DNA of 64,000 nucleotides, from NCBI RefSeq assembly GCF_000612505.1, contig NZ_CP004078.1, positions 4,413,280 to 4,477,279 on the forward strand, written 5' to 3'. The stretch is from Paenibacillus sabinae T27 (GTDB lineage Bacteria; Bacillota; Bacilli; Paenibacillales; Paenibacillaceae). Below, piece by piece: positions 17,728 to 27,200 of this stretch. The position numbers were made by a program, and so were the translations under genes. The notes under the pieces were generated by a model. It was not told where the DNA came from. It made no database searches and saw only the letters and a program-made list of their open reading frames with translations. The stretch's first letter is position 1; each line of letters starts with the position of its first letter.

Positions 17728-19299
17728 TTACGGTTCAGCGCTGCACTTCAGGCTTTCCCTGTATTCCACCGGAGTGAGCCCTGTTCCTTTTTTGAACACC
17801 TTGCTGAAGTATTTAACGTCCTTAAATCCAGCGCCTTGGGCCACATCATAGATCCGGCTGTCATCCTGGGCAAGCAGCCGCTTGGCTTCCCGAATCCGCA
17901 GCTCGATCACATAATCGATAAAGTTTCGCCCGGTTTGTTTTTTGAATAACAGACTGAAATAGCTTTTGCTTAGATGCACGGTATCCGCCACGCTCTGAAG
18001 CGTCAAGTTTTCGGTGAAATGGGCGGCAATGTGCTCCAGTGCCCTCGTGATTATCTGTCCCCCGTAACCGTTATCAGACAATTGAGGAATCATGGACATC
18101 CCGTTCTGCTCCAGCTCGCCAACCATGAAGGCGGCCAACTGCTCCAAGGTTTCCGTCTTGCGGATCAGCTCCTGCTCTTCGGGAGGAAGTGATTCGGCGC
18201 CCGCCTGCAGCCGGTAAGTACCGGCAAGCAGCATACAGGCCTCCTGTTGAACCTGCTCCGGGCTCAAGAGCCGGCTCTTCCAGCGTTCAAGCGCGAAATC
18301 AATCGCATGGGAAGCCGGTTCTCCGCCTCGGATCATCTCATAAAACGGTTCCCAATCCTCGGCCTGTACAAGGTCCGGCGGCGACAGTTCACGCTTGCTC
18401 TCCGGTCTCCCGCTCTCAAACCATCCGCCCAGCCCCTTGAAAAAACGCTGCTGACAGGCCAAGCGGCTCTCCGCATATCCCTGAAGAAGCCAACCAGCTT
18501 CCTGACCTATAGCCAGCCCTGCCGATGTGGAAATGCTCCATTCCGCTTCGACGCCCTGCTTCCACACTTGAAACTGCCGTACCGCTTCTCCCTCGCGCTC
18601 CGGAAAGATCAGGAACAGGCTGTTCTCCGCGACCAGCAGTGCGCTTCCCTTCTCCATCCGCTCATAGAACGCTTCCTGCAGGTCCTCAAGCAAGAGCTGA
18701 ACATATAAATAGCCGTTATTCTCTTTCCAGTCCTCAGCTCCGTCCAACATAAGATAGACACCGGCATAGGGTTCTTCCAGCCACTCCGGGGCGCCCGCCG
18801 CGGCGGACGGCGTGATCTGCTCCTGTACGATCCACCGCTTGATTTCCTGCTCCTCGCGCTTCCTTTCGAGATAAAGAGCGCTCTGCCGATACTGGATCAG
18901 CTCGGAATCCTGCTTCCTCTCGTCCTCCAGCATGGCAATGCTCCGGTGCAGGACGGCCAGAAGATCGTCCTTTTTCAAAGTCAGCTTTAGCAGATAATCG
19001 ACGGCGCCCAGCTTCAGCCCCTCTTTGACATATTCAAAGTCACTGTAATTGCTGATCAGAACCACCTTGATCCAAGGGCAAAGCGCCTGTGCCTGCTTCA
19101 TCAGGTCTATGCCGTTCATCAAGGGCATTTTGATATCCGTAATCAGTATATCGAAGGACTCGCGTTCCAGCGCAGCCAATGCCTCCGCACCGTTCGCGTA
19201 GTGGTCCTCCGCAGACATCCCTTCCTGTTCCCAGTCGATAAACGCGCTGATTCCATGGCGGATTACCGGTTCGTCATCTACGATCAGTACTCTATACAT
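17728..19299 (-). CDS. YesN-type AraC-family response regulator
   Basis: A 523-residue regulator. The receiver domain (1-120) has VLIVDDEPVIRHG and the phospho-Asp in DILITDIKMPLMNG. A long central linker follows, then two AraC helix-turn-helix motifs at the C-terminus (LTLQSVADTVHLSKSYFSLLFKKQ; IYDVAQGAGFKDVKYFSKVFKK). The start at 19299 is chosen for its Shine-Dalgarno (gggaggag). It is the cognate partner of the YesM-type kinase just upstream. Such pairs usually control carbohydrate-uptake or -degradation genes, here plausibly the glucan enzymes next door. Confidence 0.88.
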   Translation of the reverse strand: MYRVLIVDDEPVIRHGISAFIDWEQEGMSAEDHYANGAEALAALERESFDILITDIKMPLMNGIDLMKQAQALCPWIKVVLISNYSDFEYVKEGLKLGAVDYLLKLTLKKDDLLAVLHRSIAMLEDERKQDSELIQYRQSALYLERKREEQEIKRWIVQEQITPSAAAGAPEWLEEPYAGVYLMLDGAEDWKENNGYLYVQLLLEDLQEAFYERMEKGSALLVAENSLFLIFPEREGEAVRQFQVWKQGVEAEWSISTSAGLAIGQEAGWLLQGYAESRLACQQRFFKGLGGWFESGRPESKRELSPPDLVQAEDWEPFYEMIRGGEPASHAIDFALERWKSRLLSPEQVQQEACMLLAGTYRLQAGAESLPPEEQELIRKTETLEQLAAFMVGELEQNGMSMIPQLSDNGYGGQIITRALEHIAAHFTENLTLQSVADTVHLSKSYFSLLFKKQTGRNFIDYVIELRIREAKRLLAQDDSRIYDVAQGAGFKDVKYFSKVFKKGTGLTPVEYRESLKCSAEP

Positions 19300-19325
19300 G
19301 GTGCTCCTCCCGCTTTTTGCCGGTT

Positions 19326-21116
19326 CTAAGAGGTCGTTTCTATCGGCTTTTTTAATAAAATGTGTACGGTCGTTCCCTGCCCGGGAACGCTGACCATCGA
19401 ACACTCCCAATTTTGATCGTAATACAGCCGCAGCGTGTCATAAATATGGCGCAGACCGATGCCGGTTCCACCTTGGTCCACTGCAGCCTTTGCTTCATTT
19501 AACTGCCTCAGCTTCTCCTCGCCAATCCCTCTGCCATCGTCCTCCACCCGGAATTCGAGTCCCTCGGCGCCTTTTCGGATCGTTATCGAGATTCTGCCAG
19601 CCGTATTTTTCGGAACGATTCCATGGAAGATGGCGTTCTCCACCAGCGGCTGCAGCAGCATGCGGGGAATCATGATCTTCTCCGTCCCGGGCTGGACGTC
19701 CAGCTCCAGATGAAAGTTCTTTTCATAACGCAGCTCCAGAATGATCAGATACTTACGGATTATATCGAGCTCCTCATCCACTGTAATCATGACGCCGTTC
19801 TTGCCCATGTTCGCCTCAAGCAGATGATTTAATGCCGACAACACCTCGGATGCGCGGCTGTTCTGGCCGGAATCAATAAGCCACCGCAGCGTGCTGAGTG
19901 TGTTAAACAGAAAATGCGGGTGAATCCGGTGCATGACCGCCCGAAGCTCCGCGTGGTGCTTCTCGTTCTGCTCATTCTCTACCTGCCGCATCAAATTCCC
20001 GATTTCATGCACCATTTTGTTAAACTGCTTGCTTAAAAATCCGATTTCATCGGCCGTGCGGATGTCCGTCCTCGTATCCAAATCGCCTTGCTGCACGCGG
20101 AGCATGCTTTGGGTAAGCTGCTTAACAGGTTTGGTCACCATCCCGGCCACGAAAAGGCCGATGCCGACGGCGATCATGGAGAATAAGGCTGAGGTCAGCA
20201 GAATTCGGGTCTGAAGCTGCTCGAGCTGCCCGCTGATTTCATTCACAGGAACGGTTCCGACAAGCATCCAGCCGTTGGTCAGCAGCTGCTTGACCCCGTA
20301 ATAGGGGATGCCGTCCATTTCGAACTCGAACTCAACTCTGTCATTGTCCACAATGCTACTGTACAAATCGGGATTCTGCACCCGCTTGTTAATCATTTGA
20401 AGGTTGGAATCAATCATGATCCTCCCTTCGGAATCGACGACGAAGAACTTGCCTGTATTCCCAAGCTTCAGCTTCCGGATCGTTCCAAGGATCGACTGCC
20501 CGTCCAAATGAACCTGCACCAGTCCGATATTGTTCATCGTGTCAAAGTCCTTCAGCACTCTTCCCACCGGCAGAACCAGATCCGTATTCTCTCCGCCGCC
20601 GCTGAAGTGGTCGTACTGAAGGCCCTGCCACACCAGCTCTCCGTCCTTGCGCTTCACTTCCTTCACCCAATCCTCGTCGGACAGGCGGATCTGCTTAAGC
20701 TCGGTGTCCGAAAAGGTTCCGCTGCCCCATCCCTTTCCTTCCTCCTTCAATAAATACACGATTTTGACAAAAGAGTTCGAATACACGTAATTGTTCAGCA
20801 GCGTATTGATGTACTGATAATTCCAGTTATCCTCATAGGTTGGATCGCCGTTCACCTGCAAGGCGGCGCGCTGGATGTTGGGATCGCTGGAAATAAAGTC
20901 GGAGGTATCAATCCCCACATTTAATATAAAAGAGAGCGAATCCGCCGTCTGCTCCGCAATCTGGAGCGTGGATTCTCTAACGTTCTTTTTGAGAATGGAG
21001 TCCGACACCCAGTAGAAGGACAAGCTTGTGAAGACGGTCGGAATCAAAATAACGAGCAGGAGAACCACGATGATTTTGGCGGTGAAGCTTTTGGAAATTG
21101 TCAGTGTTCGCAGCAT
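19326..21116 (-). CDS. YesM-type sensor histidine kinase
   Basis: A 596-residue membrane kinase. Transmembrane segments at about 13-33 and 300-322 flank a large extracellular dCache-like sensor domain. HAMP (about 322-375), the His_kinase domain (MHRIHPHFLFNTLSTLRW with the phospho-His) and HATPase_c (PRMLLQPLVENAIFHG; VEDDGRGIG) follow. It forms an operon with the YesN regulator and the solute-binding lipoprotein, which resembles three-component systems in which a binding protein presents the sugar to the kinase. Confidence 0.88.
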   Translation of the reverse strand: MLRTLTISKSFTAKIIVVLLLVILIPTVFTSLSFYWVSDSILKKNVRESTLQIAEQTADSLSFILNVGIDTSDFISSDPNIQRAALQVNGDPTYEDNWNYQYINTLLNNYVYSNSFVKIVYLLKEEGKGWGSGTFSDTELKQIRLSDEDWVKEVKRKDGELVWQGLQYDHFSGGGENTDLVLPVGRVLKDFDTMNNIGLVQVHLDGQSILGTIRKLKLGNTGKFFVVDSEGRIMIDSNLQMINKRVQNPDLYSSIVDNDRVEFEFEMDGIPYYGVKQLLTNGWMLVGTVPVNEISGQLEQLQTRILLTSALFSMIAVGIGLFVAGMVTKPVKQLTQSMLRVQQGDLDTRTDIRTADEIGFLSKQFNKMVHEIGNLMRQVENEQNEKHHAELRAVMHRIHPHFLFNTLSTLRWLIDSGQNSRASEVLSALNHLLEANMGKNGVMITVDEELDIIRKYLIILELRYEKNFHLELDVQPGTEKIMIPRMLLQPLVENAIFHGIVPKNTAGRISITIRKGAEGLEFRVEDDGRGIGEEKLRQLNEAKAAVDQGGTGIGLRHIYDTLRLYYDQNWECSMVSVPGQGTTVHILLKKPIETTS

Positions 21117-21205
21117 ACAGCCTCTCCTATTTCGTTTCTATCTAAAAGTGTACTAGATGTAAAGCCCAATACCAATGTTATATATAGGAAAATTAAGAAA
21201 CTCTT

Positions 21206-23005
21206 CTATTTCTTATATTCAATAACGACCATATCCCAGTATTTCAGCGCTGGCAGCTTCCATTTCACAACGCCGCCCCGCTGCGTGAAAGGCAGCGCCT
21301 GAGGCGATCCTCCGTTATGATCCGGAGAAGCAAACCATACTCTGGATACCGGGCGGTCCGTTCTGACGGATACGGCAACGTTCCGTTTTTCCGCCGGTTC
21401 CGTCTGCGTTCCGCGATCATCGTTCCAGTCCATGGCGGAAGCATCGCTGAAATTGATAAATTGAACGATGTCTTTTCCATCCTTACGCTTGGAGAAAGAC
21501 CACACCTTGCCCTGCTCCGCTTGATCCGATATCGCGACCTCTTTCGTCCCTTCGGCTTTCAGGCTGGATTTTACCGGGTGATCCCGCAGCAGATTCTGAT
21601 ACGCCACCAGAAAATCGTAGTATGAAACGAGCTGCTCTTCCAGTTCCGGGGATACGCTTAAATTTTTATGAGGAAAATATTCTTTGGACAGCATATTCTC
21701 TCCCAGCTCCAGATGGGACCCGCCCGAGGCAAAAATGACCGCATCTGTCAGCAGAATTCCCGGCGTGTTGAACGTTCCCGGCGCATCGGATAAATGATAA
21801 TTCATATAAGCAGCAAGCACCGTGTTCAGCAGGTTTCCGCTGAATCTCGAATTCTCGTCAATGATATCTTTTAAATTCCGGTACTGCGGATGGTTGCCCC
21901 ATACTTCAGTGTACAGAAACTTGACGGGCGCTTCCTTCGCGATGGATTCCTGACCGAACTGGCCGACGGCGTTCATCACATAATCCACATCAAGCTTCTC
22001 CTTGGCCGCATTCAGGAACGACGGATATGTCGCGGCGAGATTGACGCTTCTGCCGTCACGAGACCACAATGCCCCCCTGTCTCCCAGCTGATCCACATGC
22101 CAGCCGTCAAAGGGAAGCGTGTCGAACGTTTTCTTTTCTTTTTCGATCAAGTAATTCTGCCAATCCGGGTTAGAGGGATCATACAGATAAATATCGCTCG
22201 CCCATTCGTCCGGAAGCGGGTGATGATCCTGCTCGGTGCCGCCCGGGTCTTTAAACAAGCCCCAGTCTCTGTTCACGCCATCCTGCTCCGCGTCCGCATA
22301 AGCGCCAAACAGCAGGTTATAGTTCATGGCCTTCATGCCGTGACCGTGAGCCAGATCGATGTAGTCTTTTACCGTACTAAGTGATACGGAGCGGTTGGCA
22401 ATATCCTTCCATTCCGCCGCCGGCCTGCCTTCTTCCCACCGAATCGGTTCCTGATGCTTGTACTGCCAATCGTAGAACTGGATGCCATTAATATGAAAAC
22501 GGTTCAACCGTTCGATGACCCGCGACTTCTCACCTGTGTTCATGTTTGAGAAATCGGCCAGATATCCGTACCGGGGGAATTTCCCCCAATCGGACGATAC
22601 GTCCACACCAATGTTCATCTGATCCGCCTCACCGTCCCGCTCATATACGACTTCGGCCATATAGCCTTGTCCCTCTTGCCGGGGCGGCTCCCAGCTCCAG
22701 ACCAGCTTGTCCCCTTCAGCTTGCAGCTTCTCTTCCTTTATGACCCTGTCCAAATGCAGGTAACGGATACTTGCGGTTCCGCCCGGTTCGGGCCGCTTGA
22801 ACTTCAGCTCAAACCGGACATCTTCTCCGGGCCAGTAAGCCGCTTTATCCGTGGATAATCCTTTCAGTAGAGAGCCTTTATGAATGACCACATGCTTTGG
22901 CGGGGTCTCGGCGGTATTCCAAGTTTTTTGGCAGGCCGAAGTTAACGTTATAGCCGCGCAGACCGCAGCAACCCCGGCCATCCGCATCCACCTGGCGCGT
23001 TTCAT
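21206..23005 (-). CDS. GH66 dextranase-type lipoprotein
   Basis: A 599-residue lipoprotein (lipobox LTSAC) of glycoside hydrolase family 66, which cuts alpha-1,6 glucan (dextran). An N-terminal Ig-like domain (about 40-130, AYWPGEDVRFELKF) is followed by the catalytic barrel. Asp305 in DGWHVDQLG is the likely nucleophile and Glu367 in LYTEVWG the likely acid/base. A C-terminal beta domain closes the protein. There is no CBM35 insertion in the barrel, so it fits endo-dextranase better than the larger cycloisomaltooligosaccharide-forming enzymes. The start at 23005 is chosen for aggaag upstream. It is divergent from the GH31 gene. Confidence 0.85.
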   Translation of the reverse strand: MKRARWMRMAGVAAVCAAITLTSACQKTWNTAETPPKHVVIHKGSLLKGLSTDKAAYWPGEDVRFELKFKRPEPGGTASIRYLHLDRVIKEEKLQAEGDKLVWSWEPPRQEGQGYMAEVVYERDGEADQMNIGVDVSSDWGKFPRYGYLADFSNMNTGEKSRVIERLNRFHINGIQFYDWQYKHQEPIRWEEGRPAAEWKDIANRSVSLSTVKDYIDLAHGHGMKAMNYNLLFGAYADAEQDGVNRDWGLFKDPGGTEQDHHPLPDEWASDIYLYDPSNPDWQNYLIEKEKKTFDTLPFDGWHVDQLGDRGALWSRDGRSVNLAATYPSFLNAAKEKLDVDYVMNAVGQFGQESIAKEAPVKFLYTEVWGNHPQYRNLKDIIDENSRFSGNLLNTVLAAYMNYHLSDAPGTFNTPGILLTDAVIFASGGSHLELGENMLSKEYFPHKNLSVSPELEEQLVSYYDFLVAYQNLLRDHPVKSSLKAEGTKEVAISDQAEQGKVWSFSKRKDGKDIVQFINFSDASAMDWNDDRGTQTEPAEKRNVAVSVRTDRPVSRVWFASPDHNGGSPQALPFTQRGGVVKWKLPALKYWDMVVIEYKK

Positions 23006-23641
23006 TCTCCCACTTCCTGTTCTCATAGTTTTTGTTCATTATCCGGGAAACCCTCCTTCAGATCAAATGGCGATTTTTAACGGGCAATTCGCATTTTTGT
23101 TGTCATATCAACATTGTATGCGCTAACAATTTTGTGTGGTGTCTTATTTTTACGAATTCACAAAAGATATTGCACCCCCTCTTGATTTTTTAAAAATTGA
23201 ACTTTTTTATTGAAAATTGTGTATTCTTTGCAAGATCAGCCCGTTTTAGTGTCCAATTTCACCATATCCAATAATTTAAGAGGTTGACTCTTTCGCAGGC
23301 AGAGCTTCTAAGCTGCAGTCCCTTAGACCTGCGGAACTATAAATATTCATATTTTTCCATATTAGTGGTAATAAATTGAATCATTCATCGGCGGGGAAAA
23401 TAAAAGCGAAAAAAACTTGAACTCCTTGTCCGGCAAGGTTTTCGCAGTTTCGCCCCCCATTTATGGAATCGATTTCATAAATGCCGTTTCCGTTTTTTCG
23501 ACAATCCTGTAGGAGGTTCTCCCCATTGTTCACACAGTTGTTCCTTGCTAATTTGAAAAAGGGCAGCCGGAAAGCGGGAGCGTAACACTCCTCGGAGGGC
23601 CTGCTGTCCAAAAACTATTTCGGAGTGGGAGAGAGAAATGT
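23006..23641. other. AT-rich divergent regulatory region between GH66 and GH31 genes
   Basis: 636 bases without a convincing gene. It must carry promoters for both directions and holds a cre-like site near the GH31 side. No coding potential was recognised. Confidence 0.6.
23464..23477. promoter_or_regulatory. Candidate CcpA (cre) site
   Basis: TGGAATCGATTTCA matches the cre consensus TGWAANCGNTNWCA at all positions but one (G for W at position 3). It lies about 165 bases before the GH31 start, which suggests carbon catabolite control of the glucan genes. Confidence 0.45.
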
Positions 23642-26191
23642 ATGCGTAAAAGGTTAAAAGCTTCACGGATGTCGAAGAAACTGGCGCAAGCAGCTGTGTG
23701 CCTCAGTCTATTGACGGGAACGGTATCTGCGGTGCTGCCGGCCAATGTGGTTTTTGCGGAAACCCAGCCTGAGGCTGATACCCCGTTAAACAAACAGAAT
23801 CTTCAGCCATTATCCGTACAATCGCTAGAAGCCCTGGAGAACGGGGTTAAACTGAACCTGGGGGATTATCAGGGATTTATCCGCCTCTTCTCGGAGGACA
23901 TGGCCAAGATCTCGGTCGTTAAAAACGGTGAAGATGAGTTCATCTCTCCGGGAATTGCCAAGAAAGACTGGAAGACGCCTAAATTCAGCACCAAGGAAAC
24001 GGATAAAGAATACATCCTTTCTACCAGCGAGCTCACCGTAAAAATTAACAAACAGCCTTTCGGCGTCAAATTCCTGGACAAGCAAGGAAACGTGATCAAC
24101 GAAGACGCGGCTCAAGGGACCGGCTATGAAAACGGCAAGCCTTATGTGTTCAAAAAGACGGATTCCGGTGAAAACTTCTACGGTTTCGGCGAGCAGTCCG
24201 GCGGGCTGAACAAACGCGGCAAAAGCCTTGGCATGTGGAACACGGACGCTTATTCCTACAACAAGAACACCAAGTATCTTTACACCTCCATTCCATTCTT
24301 CATCGGCCTGAAGGACAAAAAAGCCTATGGCATTTTCTTCGACAATACAAATCGCTCTTATTATGAAATGGCCAGCGAAAAAGACGACTATTACTACTTC
24401 TACGCCAACGGCGGCACTCTGACTTACTACTTCATCAACGGTCCGGAAATCGGCGACGTTATCGACCGGTACACCGAGCTGACAGGTAAATCCGAGACGC
24501 CTCCAATGTGGTCCCTGGGCTTCCATCAAAGTAAATGGGGCTATACACCGGAAGAACTCGTGGATGTGGCCAAAACCTACCGCGAGAAAAAAATCCCGCT
24601 CGACACGATGCATTTTGATATCGACTACATGGACGGATACCGCGTGTTCACCTGGAACGACCAGTACAAACAAGCGCTGAAGACGCTGAAAAATGAAGGC
24701 TTCCACGCCATCACTATCAACGACCCGGCCGTCAAGCAGGACGAGAATTACCGTATGTATCAGGAAGGAACCGCCAACGATTACTGGGCGAAAAATCCGG
24801 ACGGCACTACCTTCTTCGGCGATGTATGGCCGGGCAGATCCGCTTTCCCGAACTTCCTGAAGTCGGATGTCCGCACTTGGTGGGCGAACAATCTCGGAAC
24901 ACTCTTGAATGAGGGTGTTGACGGCATCTGGAATGATATGAACGAGCCTGCCGTATTTGACGGTCCTTTCCATACGATGCCGCTGGATGTCGTGTTCGAA
25001 GGCGACAACGGAGAGAAGAAGCTGCATACGGAAGTCCACAATCTTTATGGACATCTTGAAACCGAAGCGACCTACAACGGCTTCCTCAAAAACAAACCGA
25101 ACACCCGTCCGTTCGTGTTAACCCGCGACATGTACGCAGGAACGCAGCGTTACGCGGCACTCTGGACCGGTGACAACGTAAGTAACTGGGAGCATCTGCA
25201 AATGTCGATTCCGATGAACTCCAATGTCGGCTTGTCCGGTGTTCCGTTTGTCGGCAATGATATCGGCGGCTTTGCGAAATCGCCGGGCAATGTTCCGACG
25301 CCTGAGTTGTTCGCAAGATGGATCGAGGTCGGCGCTTTCCTGCCGTTTGCCCGCGACCACTACGACAACAGTGCGAAATCCGGACTGGCAGGCGGACAAG
25401 AGCCTTGGAATTTCGGCAAAGAGGTTGAAGATATCAGCCGCAAATACATCTCCATGCGTTATGAGCTGCTGCCTTACCTGTACAACCAGTTCAAGGAATC
25501 CGCGGAGAACGGTCAACCGGTTCAACAACCGCTCGTTTACCAGTTCCAGGACGACGCGAAGACGTATAACATCGAAGATCAGTTTATGTTCGGCGATTCG
25601 CTGATGCTTGCCCCTGTAGTCAAAGAAGGCCAAACGAGCCGCGAAGTGTATCTGCCGGCCGGCGAGACATGGGTCGATTACTGGACAGGCAAAAAATATG
25701 AAGGCAACCAGTCGATCACGGTTAACGCCGCTCTTGGAACACTACCTATTTTCGTGAAAAACAATTCGATTATCCCTCGTCAGGAAGTGGAGCAATCCAC
25801 CAATGAGAAGAAGCTGGAAAACCTGATCCTCGACACCTATCTGAATGATCAAGCCAGCTACAGCTTCTACGAAGACGATGCTCAGACTTTGGATTACAAG
25901 CAAGGCGAATACAATATCACGGAATTCAAGGTGGACAAGAAAGGCAACCACATCGAGTTCAAGCAGGACAAGAAAGCTCAAAACTACGCTTCCGACATCA
26001 AGTCCTACACGCTTAAGCTGCACGATGCCGAGCAGCCTCAGAAAGTTCAGGCAGCCGGCAGCAAGTACGATCAAGCTGGCAGCTTGGAGCAATTGAACGG
26101 ACAGGAAAGTGGTTACTTCTTCGATTCGGCCGAACGCGTTCTGTATGTCAAGATCCCGGCCAATGAGAACCACAGCGTAAAAATTCAATAA
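23642..26191 (+). CDS. Secreted GH31 alpha-glucosidase family enzyme
   Basis: An 849-residue secreted enzyme. The signal peptide (KKLAQAAVCLSLL... VVFA) is cleaved near residue 39. The N-terminal beta-sandwich is followed by the GH31 barrel, with Asp432 in GIWNDMNEP as nucleophile and Asp511 in WTGDN as acid/base. C-terminal beta domains follow (FVKNNSIIPRQ). GH31 enzymes release or transfer alpha-glucosyl units, so with GH66 and GH13 neighbours it probably processes oligosaccharides from dextran or starch, by hydrolysis or transglucosylation. Shine-Dalgarno gggagagag precedes the start. It ends at its own terminator. Confidence 0.88.
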   Translation: MRKRLKASRMSKKLAQAAVCLSLLTGTVSAVLPANVVFAETQPEADTPLNKQNLQPLSVQSLEALENGVKLNLGDYQGFIRLFSEDMAKISVVKNGEDEFISPGIAKKDWKTPKFSTKETDKEYILSTSELTVKINKQPFGVKFLDKQGNVINEDAAQGTGYENGKPYVFKKTDSGENFYGFGEQSGGLNKRGKSLGMWNTDAYSYNKNTKYLYTSIPFFIGLKDKKAYGIFFDNTNRSYYEMASEKDDYYYFYANGGTLTYYFINGPEIGDVIDRYTELTGKSETPPMWSLGFHQSKWGYTPEELVDVAKTYREKKIPLDTMHFDIDYMDGYRVFTWNDQYKQALKTLKNEGFHAITINDPAVKQDENYRMYQEGTANDYWAKNPDGTTFFGDVWPGRSAFPNFLKSDVRTWWANNLGTLLNEGVDGIWNDMNEPAVFDGPFHTMPLDVVFEGDNGEKKLHTEVHNLYGHLETEATYNGFLKNKPNTRPFVLTRDMYAGTQRYAALWTGDNVSNWEHLQMSIPMNSNVGLSGVPFVGNDIGGFAKSPGNVPTPELFARWIEVGAFLPFARDHYDNSAKSGLAGGQEPWNFGKEVEDISRKYISMRYELLPYLYNQFKESAENGQPVQQPLVYQFQDDAKTYNIEDQFMFGDSLMLAPVVKEGQTSREVYLPAGETWVDYWTGKKYEGNQSITVNAALGTLPIFVKNNSIIPRQEVEQSTNEKKLENLILDTYLNDQASYSFYEDDAQTLDYKQGEYNITEFKVDKKGNHIEFKQDKKAQNYASDIKSYTLKLHDAEQPQKVQAAGSKYDQAGSLEQLNGQESGYFFDSAERVLYVKIPANENHSVKIQ

Positions 26192-26221
26192 TAACGATTT
26201 CTCGGTTATTGCCGGAAGAAA

Positions 26222-26261
26222 AGGAAAACGGGTAAGCATCTTCGGCTTCACCCGTTTTCCT
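26222..26261 (+). terminator. Terminator after GH31 gene
   Basis: AGGAAAACGGGT (26222-26233) pairs with ACCCGTTTTCCT (26250-26261), with an inner AAGC/GCTT stem. Confidence 0.8.
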
Positions 26262-26306
26262 ATCCTTTAGGCGATGCCGCATCATCATGAGCCAGAATCC
26301 GAAGAA

Positions 26307-27158
26307 ATGAGCGTGCCTAATTTGAAGCATACCAAAACCATCACCGCTGCAGTCCTTTCCCTGTCGTTATTGACCCTTCCGCTTGTCCAACCTGTACATA
26401 CCGCATCTGCTGAAAAAATCAACAACGGACAAACGAAAAGCCAGCTAAACAGCAAGGCCCAACCGGCTAAATCGGCATGGGACAAAAGCACCTTATACTT
26501 TACCGTCCAAGAAACGACCTATGCCGGAATTTCGGCGACCGTTATAAACGGCGGCTCCGGGATGCAGGGCGAAACCGTCTATGAGGTATTCCGCAGCGAC
26601 ACCGGTAATCCAAAGAACGGCGAAGTCGTTGCCACAGGCGTAATCGGGGCACTCGCTCCCGGCGAATCTCAGGAACTGACCTTCACGCCGGCAGTACTCG
26701 AACAGGGCAACTACATGTTCAAAGCCTATCAGCGTCCAGGCCATCCAGGAACCGGCGTATTGTGGAGCGATTCCATTACCGTAGAAGAAACCCGCGTGGA
26801 CGCTGAATCAAACCAGCCCGAGCGTCCGTTCGATCAGTATTTCAACTCCGATGTTCAAGGCGGAACGGCGACATTTACGGTCCCTGAAGGCATCGGGAAA
26901 ATCGAGATCAGCTTCTCCAGCTACACCTATCCGGAAGGCGTCATTCCACAGGAAGACGGCAAGCCTTACGAGAATCAGCATGTGTACGATAATGTGACCG
27001 AAACCTATGGACCGGGAACGCATACCGTTCACGTTGACCTGCCGGAATCCGGGTATTGGCAGACCGATTTGTATTTGGGGCCGGTAGTTGAAACGCTAAC
27101 GGAAAGCGGACATTCCCTGGATTCGATCATTGATGCCGATTACGGCGCTGCAAATTAA
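26307..27158 (+). CDS. Secreted TapA-like (amyloid-anchoring-like) protein
   Basis: About 283 residues with a signal peptide (TITAAVLSLSLLTLPLV... HTASA). The central part (about 60-165) has TGNPKNGEVVATG and GNYMFKAYQRPGHPGTG followed by LWSDSI. This matches the G-Y-FK-Y-GxP-WS pattern of TapA/YqxM biofilm-fibre anchoring proteins. The C-terminal half is a separate beta-rich domain (SGYWQTDLYLGP) I do not recognise. No sipW or tasA gene is adjacent; it lies between GH31 and GH13 enzymes. A longer start at 26274 is possible, but it would put an acidic stretch before the signal peptide. No good Shine-Dalgarno is seen for either start. Confidence 0.5.
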   Translation: MSVPNLKHTKTITAAVLSLSLLTLPLVQPVHTASAEKINNGQTKSQLNSKAQPAKSAWDKSTLYFTVQETTYAGISATVINGGSGMQGETVYEVFRSDTGNPKNGEVVATGVIGALAPGESQELTFTPAVLEQGNYMFKAYQRPGHPGTGVLWSDSITVEETRVDAESNQPERPFDQYFNSDVQGGTATFTVPEGIGKIEISFSSYTYPEGVIPQEDGKPYENQHVYDNVTETYGPGTHTVHVDLPESGYWQTDLYLGPVVETLTESGHSLDSIIDADYGAAN

Positions 27159-27200
27159 CAATTATAACCCCATTATTTTTAAGGAAGAGAGGTTTCTACG

